Below the pieces are notes generated by a model that searched no databases, was not told the DNA's origin, and worked only from the letters and a program-made list of their open reading frames with translations. The translations under genes and the position numbers were made by a program. A stretch of DNA of 64,000 bases, from the NCBI RefSeq assembly GCF_003837805.1, contig NZ_RQIT01000002.1, positions 1 to 64,000 on the forward strand, read 5' to 3'. This stretch comes from Bradyrhizobium sp. RP6. GTDB lineage: Bacteria; Pseudomonadota; Alphaproteobacteria; Rhizobiales; Xanthobacteraceae. Positions 1-10,904 of the stretch are shown piece after piece; the first letter of the stretch is position 1; the number at the start of each line of letters is the position of its first letter.

Positions 1-146
1 CGCCAATCCGCCTCAGCACAGCGCTACCTTTGCCTCGCCGCGACACCAGCGCATCTGCGAAGCTCGGTTGTCCCACCTGTCGATATGCCATCCCAATCCG
101 CCTCCAACGACAGATCCTAGAGAATCGAAAAATTCCCCTTTGTGCA

Positions 147-273
147 AAGCCCTCGCTTGCGGGAGAGGGCTGGGGAGAGGGTCTCTCCGCTGGCAAGACT
201 CCCCCAGAGGAGAAAGCCCTCACCCGCATCGCATCCGTCGATGCGATGCGACCTCTCCCGCAAGCGGGAGAGG
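147..273. repeat. Palindromic intergenic repeat region
   Basis: The stretch upstream of the first operon holds nested inverted repeats. A perfect 10-base-arm palindrome (CCTCTCCCGC, AA, GCGGGAGAGG) lies at 252-273, a related half with the CTTGCGGGAGAGGG core lies near 155-168, and a 9-base hairpin (GCATCGCAT / ATGCGATGC) lies at 226-234 and 241-249. There is no convincing reading frame here. It resembles the REP/MITE-like elements scattered in rhizobial genomes; copy number cannot be judged from one window. Confidence 0.6.
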
Positions 274-377
274 TGCCGCTGCGCTTACTCCTAACAATTG
301 CGATCGCCTCTGCACCGCAACCACCATCCCTCTCGCACCGCAGCACCCATAAGTTGCGCGGACACCCTCTCGGCTGC

Positions 378-406
378 TTGACAACGCGCCGTCGTTGCGT
401 TGAACA
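378..406 (+). promoter_or_regulatory. Predicted sigma-70 promoter of the polyol operon
   Basis: A perfect -35 hexamer TTGACA at 378-383 is followed, after 17 bases, by TGAACA at 401-406, a weak -10. Transcription would start near 412, leaving a leader of about 47 bases before the GTG at 459. The spacer carries a CAACGC / GCGTTG inverted repeat (382-387 and 397-402) that could be a repressor operator. No regulator gene for this operon is present downstream; one may lie before the window. Confidence 0.4.
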
Positions 407-458
407 GACGCCCAACGCGTGGGCATATGCTCAAAACGCGAGTTGAGGGGAGGTCACC

Positions 459-1772
<1,314 letters not shown>

Positions 1773-1801
1773 ACCCGGGCTCTTCCTCCTGAGCTCAGAC
1801 T

Positions 1802-1838
1802 GGCGGCCATCCACCCCATCCCCGGATGGATGGCCGCC
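1802..1838 (+). terminator. Intercistronic hairpin after the binding-protein gene
   Basis: A perfect 12-base-pair stem (GGCGGCCATCCA at 1802-1813 with TGGATGGCCGCC at 1827-1838) and a 13-base loop are followed by a short pyrimidine run. It sits between the binding-protein gene and the first permease gene. In ABC operons such stems commonly act as partial terminators or 3' stabilisers that keep binding-protein mRNA in excess over permease mRNA. There is no long T-tract, so full termination is unlikely. Confidence 0.65.
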
Positions 1839-1866
1839 TTCTTCCCCCGAAAAGGAGAAGCCAGGG

Positions 1867-2739
1867 ATGGCGACCCGGCAGACGCAGCTTCTTGCGCGCT
1901 CGCTCCTGACGCCGGCGGTCGGGCTGCTGTTCATCTGGATGATCGTCCCGCTCGCGCTGACGCTCTACTTCTCGACGCTGCATTACAGCCTGCTCGATCC
2001 CGGCTCGGAATCCTTCGTCGGGCTGGAGAATTTCCGCTACTTCCTCACCGATCCCGCATTCCTTGCCTCGCTCCGGAACACGCTGGTGCTGGTCGGCTCG
2101 GTTCTGGCGTTGACCATCCTGCTCGGCATTCCGCTGGCGCTGCTGATGGACCAGCCCGTGATCGGGCGCAATTTCGTCCGGCTGATGGTGATCGCGCCAT
2201 TCTTCGTGATGCCGACCGTGAGCGCGCTGGTCTGGAAGAACCTGCTGATGCATCCGGTGTCCGGCCTGTTCGCCTGGCTCGCCCAGTTGTTTCACCTGAC
2301 GCCGATCGACTGGTTCAACGATGTGCCGCTGTTTGCGGTGATCCTGATCGTGACGTGGCAATGGCTGCCCTTCGCGACGCTGATCCTGCTTACCGCGCTG
2401 CAATCGCTCGACGAGGAGCAGAAGGAGGCCGCGGAGATGGACGGCGCCAGCGCGGTCTCGACCTTCATCTACATCACGCTACCGCACCTCGCGCGTCCCA
2501 TCACCGTGGTGATCCTGATCGAGACCATCTTCCTGCTGACTGTATTCGCCGAGATCTTCGTCACGACCGGCGGCGGGCCGGGCCTGCAGACGACCAATAT
2601 CGCGTTCCTGATCTATTCGCAGGCGCTGATCCAGTTCGACGTCGGCAGTGCCTCCGCGGGCGGCCTCGTCGCGGTGGTCATCGCCAATATCGTCGCCTTC
2701 TTCCTGGTCCGCATCGTCGGACGCAATCTGGAGGCCTGA
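1867..2739 (+). CDS. ABC sugar/polyol transporter permease, SmoF type
   Basis: Inner-membrane permease of the MalF-like (binding-protein-dependent transport) family, 290 residues. It has hydrophobic segments near residues 15-38, 74-98, 107-130, 157-178, 208-233 and 262-282. The cytoplasmic EAA-type loop reads EAAEMDGASAVSTF, the site that docks the ATPase. AAGGAG lies about 9 bases before the ATG. The gene follows the binding-protein gene after a hairpin and is followed by the second permease after 3 bases. It should form a heterodimer with the next product. Confidence 0.88.
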   Translation: MATRQTQLLARSLLTPAVGLLFIWMIVPLALTLYFSTLHYSLLDPGSESFVGLENFRYFLTDPAFLASLRNTLVLVGSVLALTILLGIPLALLMDQPVIGRNFVRLMVIAPFFVMPTVSALVWKNLLMHPVSGLFAWLAQLFHLTPIDWFNDVPLFAVILIVTWQWLPFATLILLTALQSLDEEQKEAAEMDGASAVSTFIYITLPHLARPITVVILIETIFLLTVFAEIFVTTGGGPGLQTTNIAFLIYSQALIQFDVGSASAGGLVAVVIANIVAFFLVRIVGRNLEA

Positions 2740-2742
2740 AGC

Positions 2743-3573
2743 ATGGCGCGGATGGCGACGACACGGCGGGTGGTGGTCTCGACGGCGGCAGCCTGGCTGT
2801 TCGGCTTCCTGATCTTCTTCCCGATCCTCTGGATGGTGCTGGCGAGCTTCAAGACCGAGCTCGAGGCCTTCGCCATCCCGCCATCGTTCCTGTTCTTCCA
2901 TTGGACCACGGAAAACTACGCGACCGTCCAGGAGCGCAGCGACTATTTCCACCACGCGATGAACTCGATCATCATCGCCGGCGGCTCGACCCTGATAGCG
3001 CTGTTGATCGCCATTCCCGCGGCCTGGTCGATGGCGTTCTCGCCGACCAGGCGCACCAAGGACATCCTGCTCTGGATGCTCTCGACCAAGATGATGCCAC
3101 CGGTCGGCGTGCTGGTGCCGATCTACCTGATCTACAAGAGCTTCGGCCTGCTCGATTCCTGCATCGGCCTCGTCTTGATTCTCTGTCTCGGCAATTTGCC
3201 GATCGTGATCTGGATGCTGTTCACCTATTTCAAGGAGATCCCGCGCGACATCCTGGAGGCCGCGCGCATGGACGGCGCCACGATCGGCCGCGAACTGGTC
3301 TATGTCCTGACCCCGATGGCGATTCCGGGGCTCGCATCGACCTTGTTGCTCAACCTGATCCTGGCCTGGAACGAGGCGTTCTGGACGCTCAATCTATCGA
3401 CTTCGAACGCCGCGCCGCTCACCACGTTCATCGCGTCCTATTCGAGCCCGGAAGGGCTGTTCTGGGCGAAGCTATCGGCGGCGTCCACGCTGGCGATCGC
3501 GCCCATTCTCGTCCTCGGTTGGTTCAGCCAGAAGCAGCTCGTGCGCGGGCTCACCTTTGGCGCGGTGAAGTAG
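2743..3573 (+). CDS. ABC sugar/polyol transporter permease, SmoG/MalG type
   Basis: Second inner-membrane permease (276 residues, MalG-like carbohydrate permease family). It has an N-terminal membrane segment (about 14-36), further hydrophobic segments, and the EAA loop EAARMDGATIGREL that contacts the ATP-binding subunit. It starts 3 bases after the first permease stop and ends 15 bases before the ATPase gene, so all three are surely cotranscribed. Substrate specificity is set by the binding protein; here a polyol is inferred from the linked dehydrogenase and kinases. Confidence 0.88.
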   Translation: MARMATTRRVVVSTAAAWLFGFLIFFPILWMVLASFKTELEAFAIPPSFLFFHWTTENYATVQERSDYFHHAMNSIIIAGGSTLIALLIAIPAAWSMAFSPTRRTKDILLWMLSTKMMPPVGVLVPIYLIYKSFGLLDSCIGLVLILCLGNLPIVIWMLFTYFKEIPRDILEAARMDGATIGRELVYVLTPMAIPGLASTLLLNLILAWNEAFWTLNLSTSNAAPLTTFIASYSSPEGLFWAKLSAASTLAIAPILVLGWFSQKQLVRGLTFGAVK

Positions 3574-3588
3574 AGGGGCTGCCGGATC

Positions 3589-4596
<1,008 letters not shown>

Positions 4597-4626
4597 CAAG
4601 AAACGCAAGAAGACGGAAAGACGATC

Positions 4627-5400
4627 ATGTATCTGGAGAGATTCAAGCTGAACGGAAAGACCGCGTTCATCACCGGCGGCGGGCAGGGCATTGGCCTCGC
4701 CTGCGCGGAGGCGCTGGCTGAGGCCGGCGCAAAGGTGATCATCGGCGACCGCGACGGCAAGGTCGCCGACAGCGCGAAAGCCAGCCTGAAGGCCAAGGGC
4801 TACGACATCGAGACCGCGGTCATGGACGTCACCGACACCAGGCGCGTGGCCGAGGTCGCGAACGACCTCGTCACCCGCCACGGCAAGGTCGACATCCTCG
4901 TCAACAATGCCGGCATCGCTCGCAGCGAGACGCCGGCGGAGACCGTCACCGACGAGCACTGGCTCAATGTCATCGACGTCAATCTCAATGGCACCTTCTG
5001 GTGCTGCCGCGAATTCGGCAAGCACATGCTGAAGGCTGGAAGCGGTGCCATCGTCAATGTCGGCTCGATGTCCGGCTTCATCGTCAATAAGCCGCAGGAA
5101 CAGTGTTTCTACAACGCCTCCAAGGCAGGGGTGCATCACCTGACGAAATCGCTGGCTGCCGAATGGGGCGCGCGCGGCATCCGTGTCAACGCGGTGGCGC
5201 CGACCTATATCGAAACGCCGCTCAACGCCTTCGTGAAGAGCAATCCGAAGATGTACGACGCCTGGATCGGCGGAACCCCGATGGCGCGGATGGGGCAGGT
5301 CGAGGAGATCGCCTCCGTCGTGCTGTTCCTCTCGTCCGAGGCCGCGAGCCTGATGACCGGCAGCATCGTGCTGGTGGATGGCGGCTACACTTGCTGGTAG
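4627..5400 (+). CDS. Short-chain dehydrogenase, probable polyol dehydrogenase
   Basis: Classical NAD(P)-dependent short-chain dehydrogenase of 257 residues. It shows the TGGGQGIG nucleotide-binding motif (16-23), NNAG (93-96), catalytic Ser147 and the Y162-x3-K166 pair (YNASK). The aspartate after the second strand (D41) favours NAD over NADP. Placed between a polyol transporter and two kinases, it likely oxidises an imported sugar alcohol to a ketose. The downstream D-ribulokinase-like gene makes ribitol or arabitol (giving D-ribulose) attractive; sorbitol/mannitol to fructose is the alternative. Confidence 0.82.
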   Translation: MYLERFKLNGKTAFITGGGQGIGLACAEALAEAGAKVIIGDRDGKVADSAKASLKAKGYDIETAVMDVTDTRRVAEVANDLVTRHGKVDILVNNAGIARSETPAETVTDEHWLNVIDVNLNGTFWCCREFGKHMLKAGSGAIVNVGSMSGFIVNKPQEQCFYNASKAGVHHLTKSLAAEWGARGIRVNAVAPTYIETPLNAFVKSNPKMYDAWIGGTPMARMGQVEEIASVVLFLSSEAASLMTGSIVLVDGGYTCW

Positions 5401-5439
5401 GCTTGCGTCAAAGCTGGCGGAAAGCGACCGGGAGCGACA

Positions 5440-7086
5440 ATGCCGCGAGTGTATATCGGCGTCGACGTGGGGACCACGAGCACGCGGGCAGGGGTGTTTG
5501 ACGAGGGCGGCACTCTGCTTGCGGCTGCGCGGCATCCGATCAAGATCTGGCACGAGGCCGGCGACATCGTCGAGCAGTCATCCCAGGATATCTGGAAGGC
5601 CTGCGTGACGTCGGTGCGGGCGGCGATGACGGAAGCTGCGATCGCGCCCGACAGTGTCGGCGGGATCGGTTTTGACGCCACCTGTTCGCTGGCGGTCCTC
5701 GATAGGCAGGGCGAGCCGCTCACCGTCAGCGCTTCCGGCGACCCGCAGCGCAACGTCATCGTCTGGATGGATCACCGCGCCACCGCCGAGGCGCGGCTGA
5801 TCAATGAGACCGAGGATGCAGTGTTGCGCTATGTCGGCGGCTCGATCTCGCCGGAGATGGAGATGCCGAAGCTGTTGTGGCTGAAGCGCCATCTGCGCGC
5901 GAGTTTTGACGCCGCAGGTCACTTCTTCGATCTGGCGGACTACCTGACGTGGCGCGCCACCGGCTCGCTGCAGCGCTCGACCTGCACCGTCACCTGCAAG
6001 TGGAACTACCTCGCCCATGATGGCGGCGGCTGGAGCGCGCCGTTCTTCAGACGCATTGGTCTGTCCGACTTCGTCGCCGAGAAATACGCGCGCATCGGCA
6101 CCGAGATCGTCGCACCCGGCACGCGGGTCGGCGCAGGCCTCACGCGCGCTGCCGCGGCCGAGTTCGGCCTCGCCCCGGGCACCCCGGTCGGCGCTTCGCT
6201 GATCGACGCGCATGCCGGCGGTATCGGCGCGATCGGCGGCCGAGATGGAGCCGGCGGGGCGAGCGACGTCAGCGACCGTCTGGCCTATATCATGGGAACG
6301 TCGGCCTGCATCATGGCGACGACGAAGGAGCCGTGCTTTGTTCCCGGCGTGTGGGGACCTTATTACTCCGGCATGGTCCCCGACTTCTGGCTCAACGAGG
6401 GCGGCCAGTCGGCCGCGGGCGCGGCGATCGACCATCTCCTCAAGTCGCATCCCGGTTTCGGCGAGGCGAGCGTGGCGGCACGCAGCGAGGGCCTCGACCT
6501 CATCGACTTCCTCGAGCGCCGTATCATCGCGCGCGCCGGCGATGCCAGTCGCGCCGCGCTGCTGGCGCGTGACGTCCACGTCCTGCCCGAATTCATCGGC
6601 AACCGCTCGCCTCATGCGGACCCTGATACGCGTGCGGTGATCGCCGGGCTCGATCTCGACACCGACATCGGTTCGATGGAGCGGCTGTTCGTCGCCGGAC
6701 TCTGCGGACTTGCCTATGGGCTCGCCGAGGTGATCGAGACCTTTGCCGTGCATGGCGTGCGGTCCAGCCTCATGATCATGGGCGGCGGCGCCAGCCGCAG
6801 CCCGCTGGTGCGGCAGATCATGGCAGATACGACCGGTCTCACCGTCGCGCTGCCGCAGACGAAGGAGCCGGTGCTGCTGGGCGCCGCGATGCTGGGCGCA
6901 GTGGCCGGCGGCGCCTATGCCACCATCGGCGAGACCATGGCCGGGATGTCGGCGCTGGGACGCAAGAGCGAGCCGACTGCGACCGACATGGCCGCGTTTC
7001 ACGCCCGCAAGCGCGAGGTCTACAAGCTGCTGCGCGCGGTCGATCGCGGCAGCCGCGCCGCGATGCGCAGCGTCGCGCGAGGTTGA
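5440..7086 (+). CDS. FGGY-family carbohydrate kinase, D-ribulokinase-like
   Basis: A 548-residue sugar kinase of the FGGY family. The N-terminal phosphate-binding loop reads DVGTTSTRAGVFD, the central region has GTSACIM, and the C-terminal nucleotide region has GGGASRSPLVRQIMAD. The stretch GFDATCSLAVLD contains TCSLA, close to the TCSLV signature described for D-ribulokinases and unlike xylulokinases. The probable reaction is ketopentose plus ATP to ketopentose 5-phosphate, feeding the pentose phosphate pathway. It lies 39 bases after the dehydrogenase that would supply the ketose. Confidence 0.8.
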   Translation: MPRVYIGVDVGTTSTRAGVFDEGGTLLAAARHPIKIWHEAGDIVEQSSQDIWKACVTSVRAAMTEAAIAPDSVGGIGFDATCSLAVLDRQGEPLTVSASGDPQRNVIVWMDHRATAEARLINETEDAVLRYVGGSISPEMEMPKLLWLKRHLRASFDAAGHFFDLADYLTWRATGSLQRSTCTVTCKWNYLAHDGGGWSAPFFRRIGLSDFVAEKYARIGTEIVAPGTRVGAGLTRAAAAEFGLAPGTPVGASLIDAHAGGIGAIGGRDGAGGASDVSDRLAYIMGTSACIMATTKEPCFVPGVWGPYYSGMVPDFWLNEGGQSAAGAAIDHLLKSHPGFGEASVAARSEGLDLIDFLERRIIARAGDASRAALLARDVHVLPEFIGNRSPHADPDTRAVIAGLDLDTDIGSMERLFVAGLCGLAYGLAEVIETFAVHGVRSSLMIMGGGASRSPLVRQIMADTTGLTVALPQTKEPVLLGAAMLGAVAGGAYATIGETMAGMSALGRKSEPTATDMAAFHARKREVYKLLRAVDRGSRAAMRSVARG

Positions 7087-7090
7087 AGAC

Positions 7091-8023
7091 ATGCTGATTG
7101 CCTGCGGCGATGCGCTGATCGATTTCGTACCGACGCGAAACGTCGACGGGCGCGAGGCCGTGATGCCGGCGGTTGGCGGTTCCTGCCTCAATGTCGCGAT
7201 TGGAATGGCGCGGCTGGGCGCGCCGACCGGTTTCGTCGGTGGCATCTCGACCGATTTGTTCGGGCGGATGATCGCCGATCATGCCGCTGGCTCCAACGTC
7301 GACCTCAGCCTCTCCACCCGCAGCGATCACCAGACCACGCTCGCCTTCGTCCGCATCGTCGCGGGCGAGTCGCATTACGCGTTCTACGATGCCGAGACCG
7401 CAACGCGGAACTGGACCTACCGGCGTGGGTCCATTCCATTCGCAAGCGTCGAAGCCGTCCATGTCGGCTCGACCACGCTGGTCAACGACCAGGGCGCGGC
7501 CGAGACCAGGGCGCTGATCGCAGACACGCGGGCATCGTCCACGATCTCCTTCGATCCGAACTGCCGCCCCAACCTGGTCAGCGACAAGCCGGCCTATCTC
7601 GCGCGCATGGCCGAGTTCGCGGGAAGCGCCGACCTCATCAAGATGTCGGACGTCGATTTCGCCTATCTCTTCGGCGACGAGCCGTATCGTCAGCGCGCGG
7701 GCACGCTGCTCGAACAGGGGGCAAGCCTCATCGTCATCACCCGCGGCAACAATGGCGCGATTGCGTGGCATGCGGGGGCAGGGCAGATCGAAGTCGCCGC
7801 GCCGAAGGTTGAGGTCGCCGATACCATTGGCGCCGGCGACAGTTTTCAGGCGGCGCTGCTCGTCGCTCTGCACAGGCAAGGCGCGCTGGCACGCGAGAGA
7901 CTGAGCGAGATCGGAGCGGAAGAACTCCGCCGCGCACTGTCCTTTGCCGCCAATTGCGCGGGCCTGACCTGCACCCGCCCAGGCGCCGATCCACCCTGGC
8001 GCCACGAGATCAGCTGGAATTGA
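7091..8023 (+). CDS. PfkB-family carbohydrate kinase, fructokinase-like
   Basis: Ribokinase/PfkB family sugar kinase (310 residues from the ATG at 7091, which follows the FGGY-kinase stop by 4 bases). The glycine-rich substrate region GGSCLNVAIGMARLG lies near residues 36-50. The second PfkB signature DTIGAGDSFQAALL contains the anion hole and catalytic aspartate. Longer upstream starts would run inside the preceding kinase and were rejected. In polyol operons a fructokinase usually phosphorylates fructose made from sorbitol or mannitol, so this operon may serve more than one sugar alcohol. Confidence 0.82.
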   Translation: MLIACGDALIDFVPTRNVDGREAVMPAVGGSCLNVAIGMARLGAPTGFVGGISTDLFGRMIADHAAGSNVDLSLSTRSDHQTTLAFVRIVAGESHYAFYDAETATRNWTYRRGSIPFASVEAVHVGSTTLVNDQGAAETRALIADTRASSTISFDPNCRPNLVSDKPAYLARMAEFAGSADLIKMSDVDFAYLFGDEPYRQRAGTLLEQGASLIVITRGNNGAIAWHAGAGQIEVAAPKVEVADTIGAGDSFQAALLVALHRQGALARERLSEIGAEELRRALSFAANCAGLTCTRPGADPPWRHEISWN

Positions 8024-8335
8024 GAGACCGCGCGTCATCGCCTCGCGATGTCCGGAATGCCCCGGCGGAGTGCGGCCATGCGCCTGCTGAAATGGACAGC
8101 TGCTGCGTCTGGCCAGTGCCTATGAGCAGGCCTTCAACACGCGCAAGGCCGCCGCCCGGCTTGCCCGCGCTTTAGAGTTCTACCTGCTCTCCTCGCGTGC
8201 CTGCCGACGAGCAGGTGCGCCCCCATAGGGGTGCACCAATGTGCGGATGTCCGCTTACGGAGCTAAAGCGCATATACGGCTCCGCCGCCGGGAATGTCGC
8301 GGCGTGATCCCACGGACGCGTTGCGCGAGGCACGT
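8024..8335. other. Intergenic region with possible amidase 3' remnant
   Basis: These 312 bases separate the + strand polyol operon from the - strand haloperoxidase gene. A short stretch around 8100-8176 translates in one frame as LLRLASAYEQAFNTRKA and in another as PPGLPAL followed by a stop. Together these resemble the C-terminal tail of an amidase broken by a one-base shift. The upstream frame closes immediately, so at most a fragment remains. Nothing else recognisable was seen, and no clear terminator. Confidence 0.3.
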
Positions 8336-9586
8336 TCACTGCTTCGGGTCGACGCGCGCTTCCAGGCCACGGAACTGTGTTGCGACAGTCAAATCGCCAA
8401 TCTTCCTGCCCATTTCCTTTCCGACTTCCGTCGAGAAGCGGTAGTGGAAGCCAGCATAGATCCGTGAATTTGCGACCTCGTCGCTATAGTCCTGGAGCCG
8501 CGTCCACTTGCGGGTCACACCGGGCGCAGTAGGGCTGCTCATCGAGAACTCGCCGAACTCGTCACCTACGATACGCCGGAGAACTGTGGAAACCGAAGCA
8601 GACACGATGCAATGGGCACACGGGTATTCCGGATGCGGGGGTGTCTCACCGAGCGGCAACCAGGACGATTCGCGTGGCGTCGCCGGGTTCTGCGTGATGT
8701 CCGCATTGCGTATGGCCGTCATCGGTCGCCAGAAATTATAATGGTACTTCGCATCGAAGACTGCAACGATCGCATCGTTCGCGGAGATCTCGGCAAGGGC
8801 GAAGAGGCGAGCGCAGTCAACCACGTCCATCTGTCTTGCCAATGCTGCTTGCCGGATGATTGGATTAAAGCTGGGAGGCCCTACCAAGAACCAGAATCGT
8901 CCTATCGTCGTCTGCTCTGCCGTTCGAATGGCGCTGCCGCGAGCCCCGATCGCGCGAATTTCATTGACGTCCCGGCTCCATGTCTCTGAATCGAGCGCAG
9001 GTGGCGGCGCTGGGCGGAATTGCGAGGCCGACGTCATGACCCAGGGGGTCGTCGTTCCAGCCGTCGAAGCGATCGGCACCACGGTAGGCACGTAAACGCC
9101 CGCGGTTGTGTAGGGTCGATAGTTCTCCTGAGCGTCACTGCCGTCATTCGCCCGAAACGCGATTACGCCCGCGGCGGCCGTTCTGCCAAGCTCGATTCCG
9201 TTTGCCCTTCCTTCCGTGTCCGGGATTCCGGAGAGCGTATTCATCAGCGCCTTATCGAGCGCATCCTTTTGATCCGGATAGACCGTGACGAGAATGTTGT
9301 AGGCTGCTGCTGCCGCCGCCGCCTCCCTCGAGGTAGAACGGTCGGCAACGAGATCCAGCTTGTATGGAGTGTATCGTCTTTCAATCGCATTGACCGCCTC
9401 GAACATGGCGACGTGCAGCATCGACATCGTGCGAGCCTGAGGCGCTGGTAGAATTTTCTTGTCAGCGGCAATCGCGTCGGCCTTTGCGTTCCAGTCCATA
9501 ATCACATCAGCACGGGCCGCACCGATACAGGCGGCAAGAGCGACGATGGCCAATAGTGGAGATCTGATCTTTAGAAGTGTCTTCAT
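8336..9586 (-). CDS. Vanadium-haloperoxidase / PAP2-superfamily secreted protein
   Basis: A secreted 416-residue protein of the vanadium-dependent haloperoxidase/acid phosphatase superfamily. A signal peptide covers about residues 1-26. Family motifs are K280-x6-R287-P288 (K..FWRP), a His at 325 in the divergent PSGH position (written CAHC) and SR374-375 with H381. The acidic residue expected four after that His is Ser385. Start choice: GAGGAG lies 7 bases before the ATG at 9586 but only 1 base before the in-frame ATG at 9592. The activity, peroxidase or phosphatase, cannot be told from sequence. Confidence 0.75.
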   Translation of the reverse strand: MKTLLKIRSPLLAIVALAACIGAARADVIMDWNAKADAIAADKKILPAPQARTMSMLHVAMFEAVNAIERRYTPYKLDLVADRSTSREAAAAAAAYNILVTVYPDQKDALDKALMNTLSGIPDTEGRANGIELGRTAAAGVIAFRANDGSDAQENYRPYTTAGVYVPTVVPIASTAGTTTPWVMTSASQFRPAPPPALDSETWSRDVNEIRAIGARGSAIRTAEQTTIGRFWFLVGPPSFNPIIRQAALARQMDVVDCARLFALAEISANDAIVAVFDAKYHYNFWRPMTAIRNADITQNPATPRESSWLPLGETPPHPEYPCAHCIVSASVSTVLRRIVGDEFGEFSMSSPTAPGVTRKWTRLQDYSDEVANSRIYAGFHYRFSTEVGKEMGRKIGDLTVATQFRGLEARVDPKQ

Positions 9587-9980
9587 TTTCATGCTCCTCG
9601 CTATCAAGGGAGGGTGATGCCTTGCGAAAACGCAAGGACCGTGCAGAACGAAGAAGTGCAGGACGATTCTAAGTGTACAGCACGTGATCAATTGTGAATG
9701 ATCTTACAATATGCATCTGCTTCTGCCGAAAAAATGCAAAGCGTGGTGCGACAGAAGAGTAAGTTTGATTGTCTTACCTACCCGCAAGCTCACTCCCGAA
9801 TAGAGCCGCAACCCAAGCGCATGTGGTGTCGAGCCCAGGAGCGCGTTTTCCTGCGACCCTCCATCGCGCGAAGCGCACCGCGCGACGGACACAGCAAAGT
9901 CTGTTCGAGCAAGACTGAAGCGTCCCAGTAAGCGAGTGGTTGATGCCGACGCGGGAGGATGCCGTCTATCGGAGTAGCAG
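9587..9980. other. Intergenic leader region with small hairpin
   Basis: About 394 bases lie between two - strand genes. The leader of the haloperoxidase-like gene contains a 7-base-pair hairpin with an AAAA loop (CCTTGCG at 9620-9626 and CGCAAGG at 9631-9637), close enough to the ribosome site to affect translation. The rest is somewhat richer in A+T near 9690-9740, where a promoter for that gene probably lies. No conserved RNA or open frame was recognised. Confidence 0.4.
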
Positions 9981-10904
9981 CTATACGGCCCGACTCCGAA
10001 TGCAACCGAGCGCATTGCAGATGATCCGCGAGATAGCAATCGCTCCGAGATTTTGCACATCGCGCTCGGGAACGAACTCTACGATGTCCAGCCCGACTAT
10101 TCTGCATTTTGACGCGACACCCCGCATCAGTTCAATAACGTCAAAATAGGAGAGGCCGCCTGGCTGTGGTATGAGCACGCCCGGGATGACCGACGGATCG
10201 AGACCGTCGCAATCGATGGTGATCAAGCACTCGCCGTCTTCCTCTATCTCTTCGAGAACGCTTGCGATGCCGTGAAGCTGGACATGTCTTGCCGTGAGGA
10301 TCTTTGCGCCCCACGCCTTTGCATAATCAAATTCGGCACGGCCAGAGCCGCCGATGCCGCGCAAACCGACCTGCACAATGCGTTTTACCCAGGGCAATTC
10401 GCTGGCTCGCCGCATTGTGCTGGAGAATGTGTATCCTGATCCATCTCGCTGATCACGCCAATCGAGATGGGCGTCAATCTGCAGGATCGTCAGTCCTTTG
10501 GTTTCACCGAAGGCCTCGAAGAAAGGTATCGGAACCGAGTCATCACCGCCCAGCAGGATCGGAACCGCGCCGACCGAAAGGACGGCTTGCGTGGCTGTTC
10601 TGATCGCATCACGGTTGCTCTCGGGCGTCATCGGGTCCGTCACCAAGTTTCCACCGTCCAAGACCCTTATCTTTGTCGGACTGAGCAGCTCGGCTTCTTG
10701 ATCAAAATCCCAGCGGGTGAGATCACTCTCGTAGTGACGCAGAGCGCGACGAATGAAGTTCGGCGCCTTGGCGGCATGGCTCGTCTGACCGATGATGTGC
10801 GGCGTGGCATCTGAAGCGCCGAACAAGATCGCATCGGCCGCAGGCAGTGCGGCAGCCAAGTCACAGGCCTCAACACCCAAAAAAGTCGCCATCTCGGGAT
10901 GCAC
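9981..10904 (-). CDS. Agmatinase/arginase-family ureohydrolase
   Basis: A 307-residue ureohydrolase that would cleave a guanidino compound to urea. The metal motifs are DAHLD (D144, H146, D148) and DCDGLDP (D231, D233), and Glu276 lies in the GLDIVEF stretch. The first motif reads GGDDS instead of the usual GGDHS, so one histidine ligand is replaced by Asp122. The start is GTG at 10904; an ATG at 10892 is possible and neither has a clear ribosome site. The substrate (agmatine, guanidinobutyrate or another guanidine) is unknown, and there is no linked transporter. Confidence 0.8.
   Translation of the reverse strand: MHPEMATFLGVEACDLAAALPAADAILFGASDATPHIIGQTSHAAKAPNFIRRALRHYESDLTRWDFDQEAELLSPTKIRVLDGGNLVTDPMTPESNRDAIRTATQAVLSVGAVPILLGGDDSVPIPFFEAFGETKGLTILQIDAHLDWRDQRDGSGYTFSSTMRRASELPWVKRIVQVGLRGIGGSGRAEFDYAKAWGAKILTARHVQLHGIASVLEEIEEDGECLITIDCDGLDPSVIPGVLIPQPGGLSYFDVIELMRGVASKCRIVGLDIVEFVPERDVQNLGAIAISRIICNALGCIRSRAV

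Noticed and set aside
147..273. CRISPR-like or tRNA-like structure in the first repeat region
   Set aside because: There are inverted repeats but no regularly spaced direct repeats and no cloverleaf; it fits a REP-type palindrome better.
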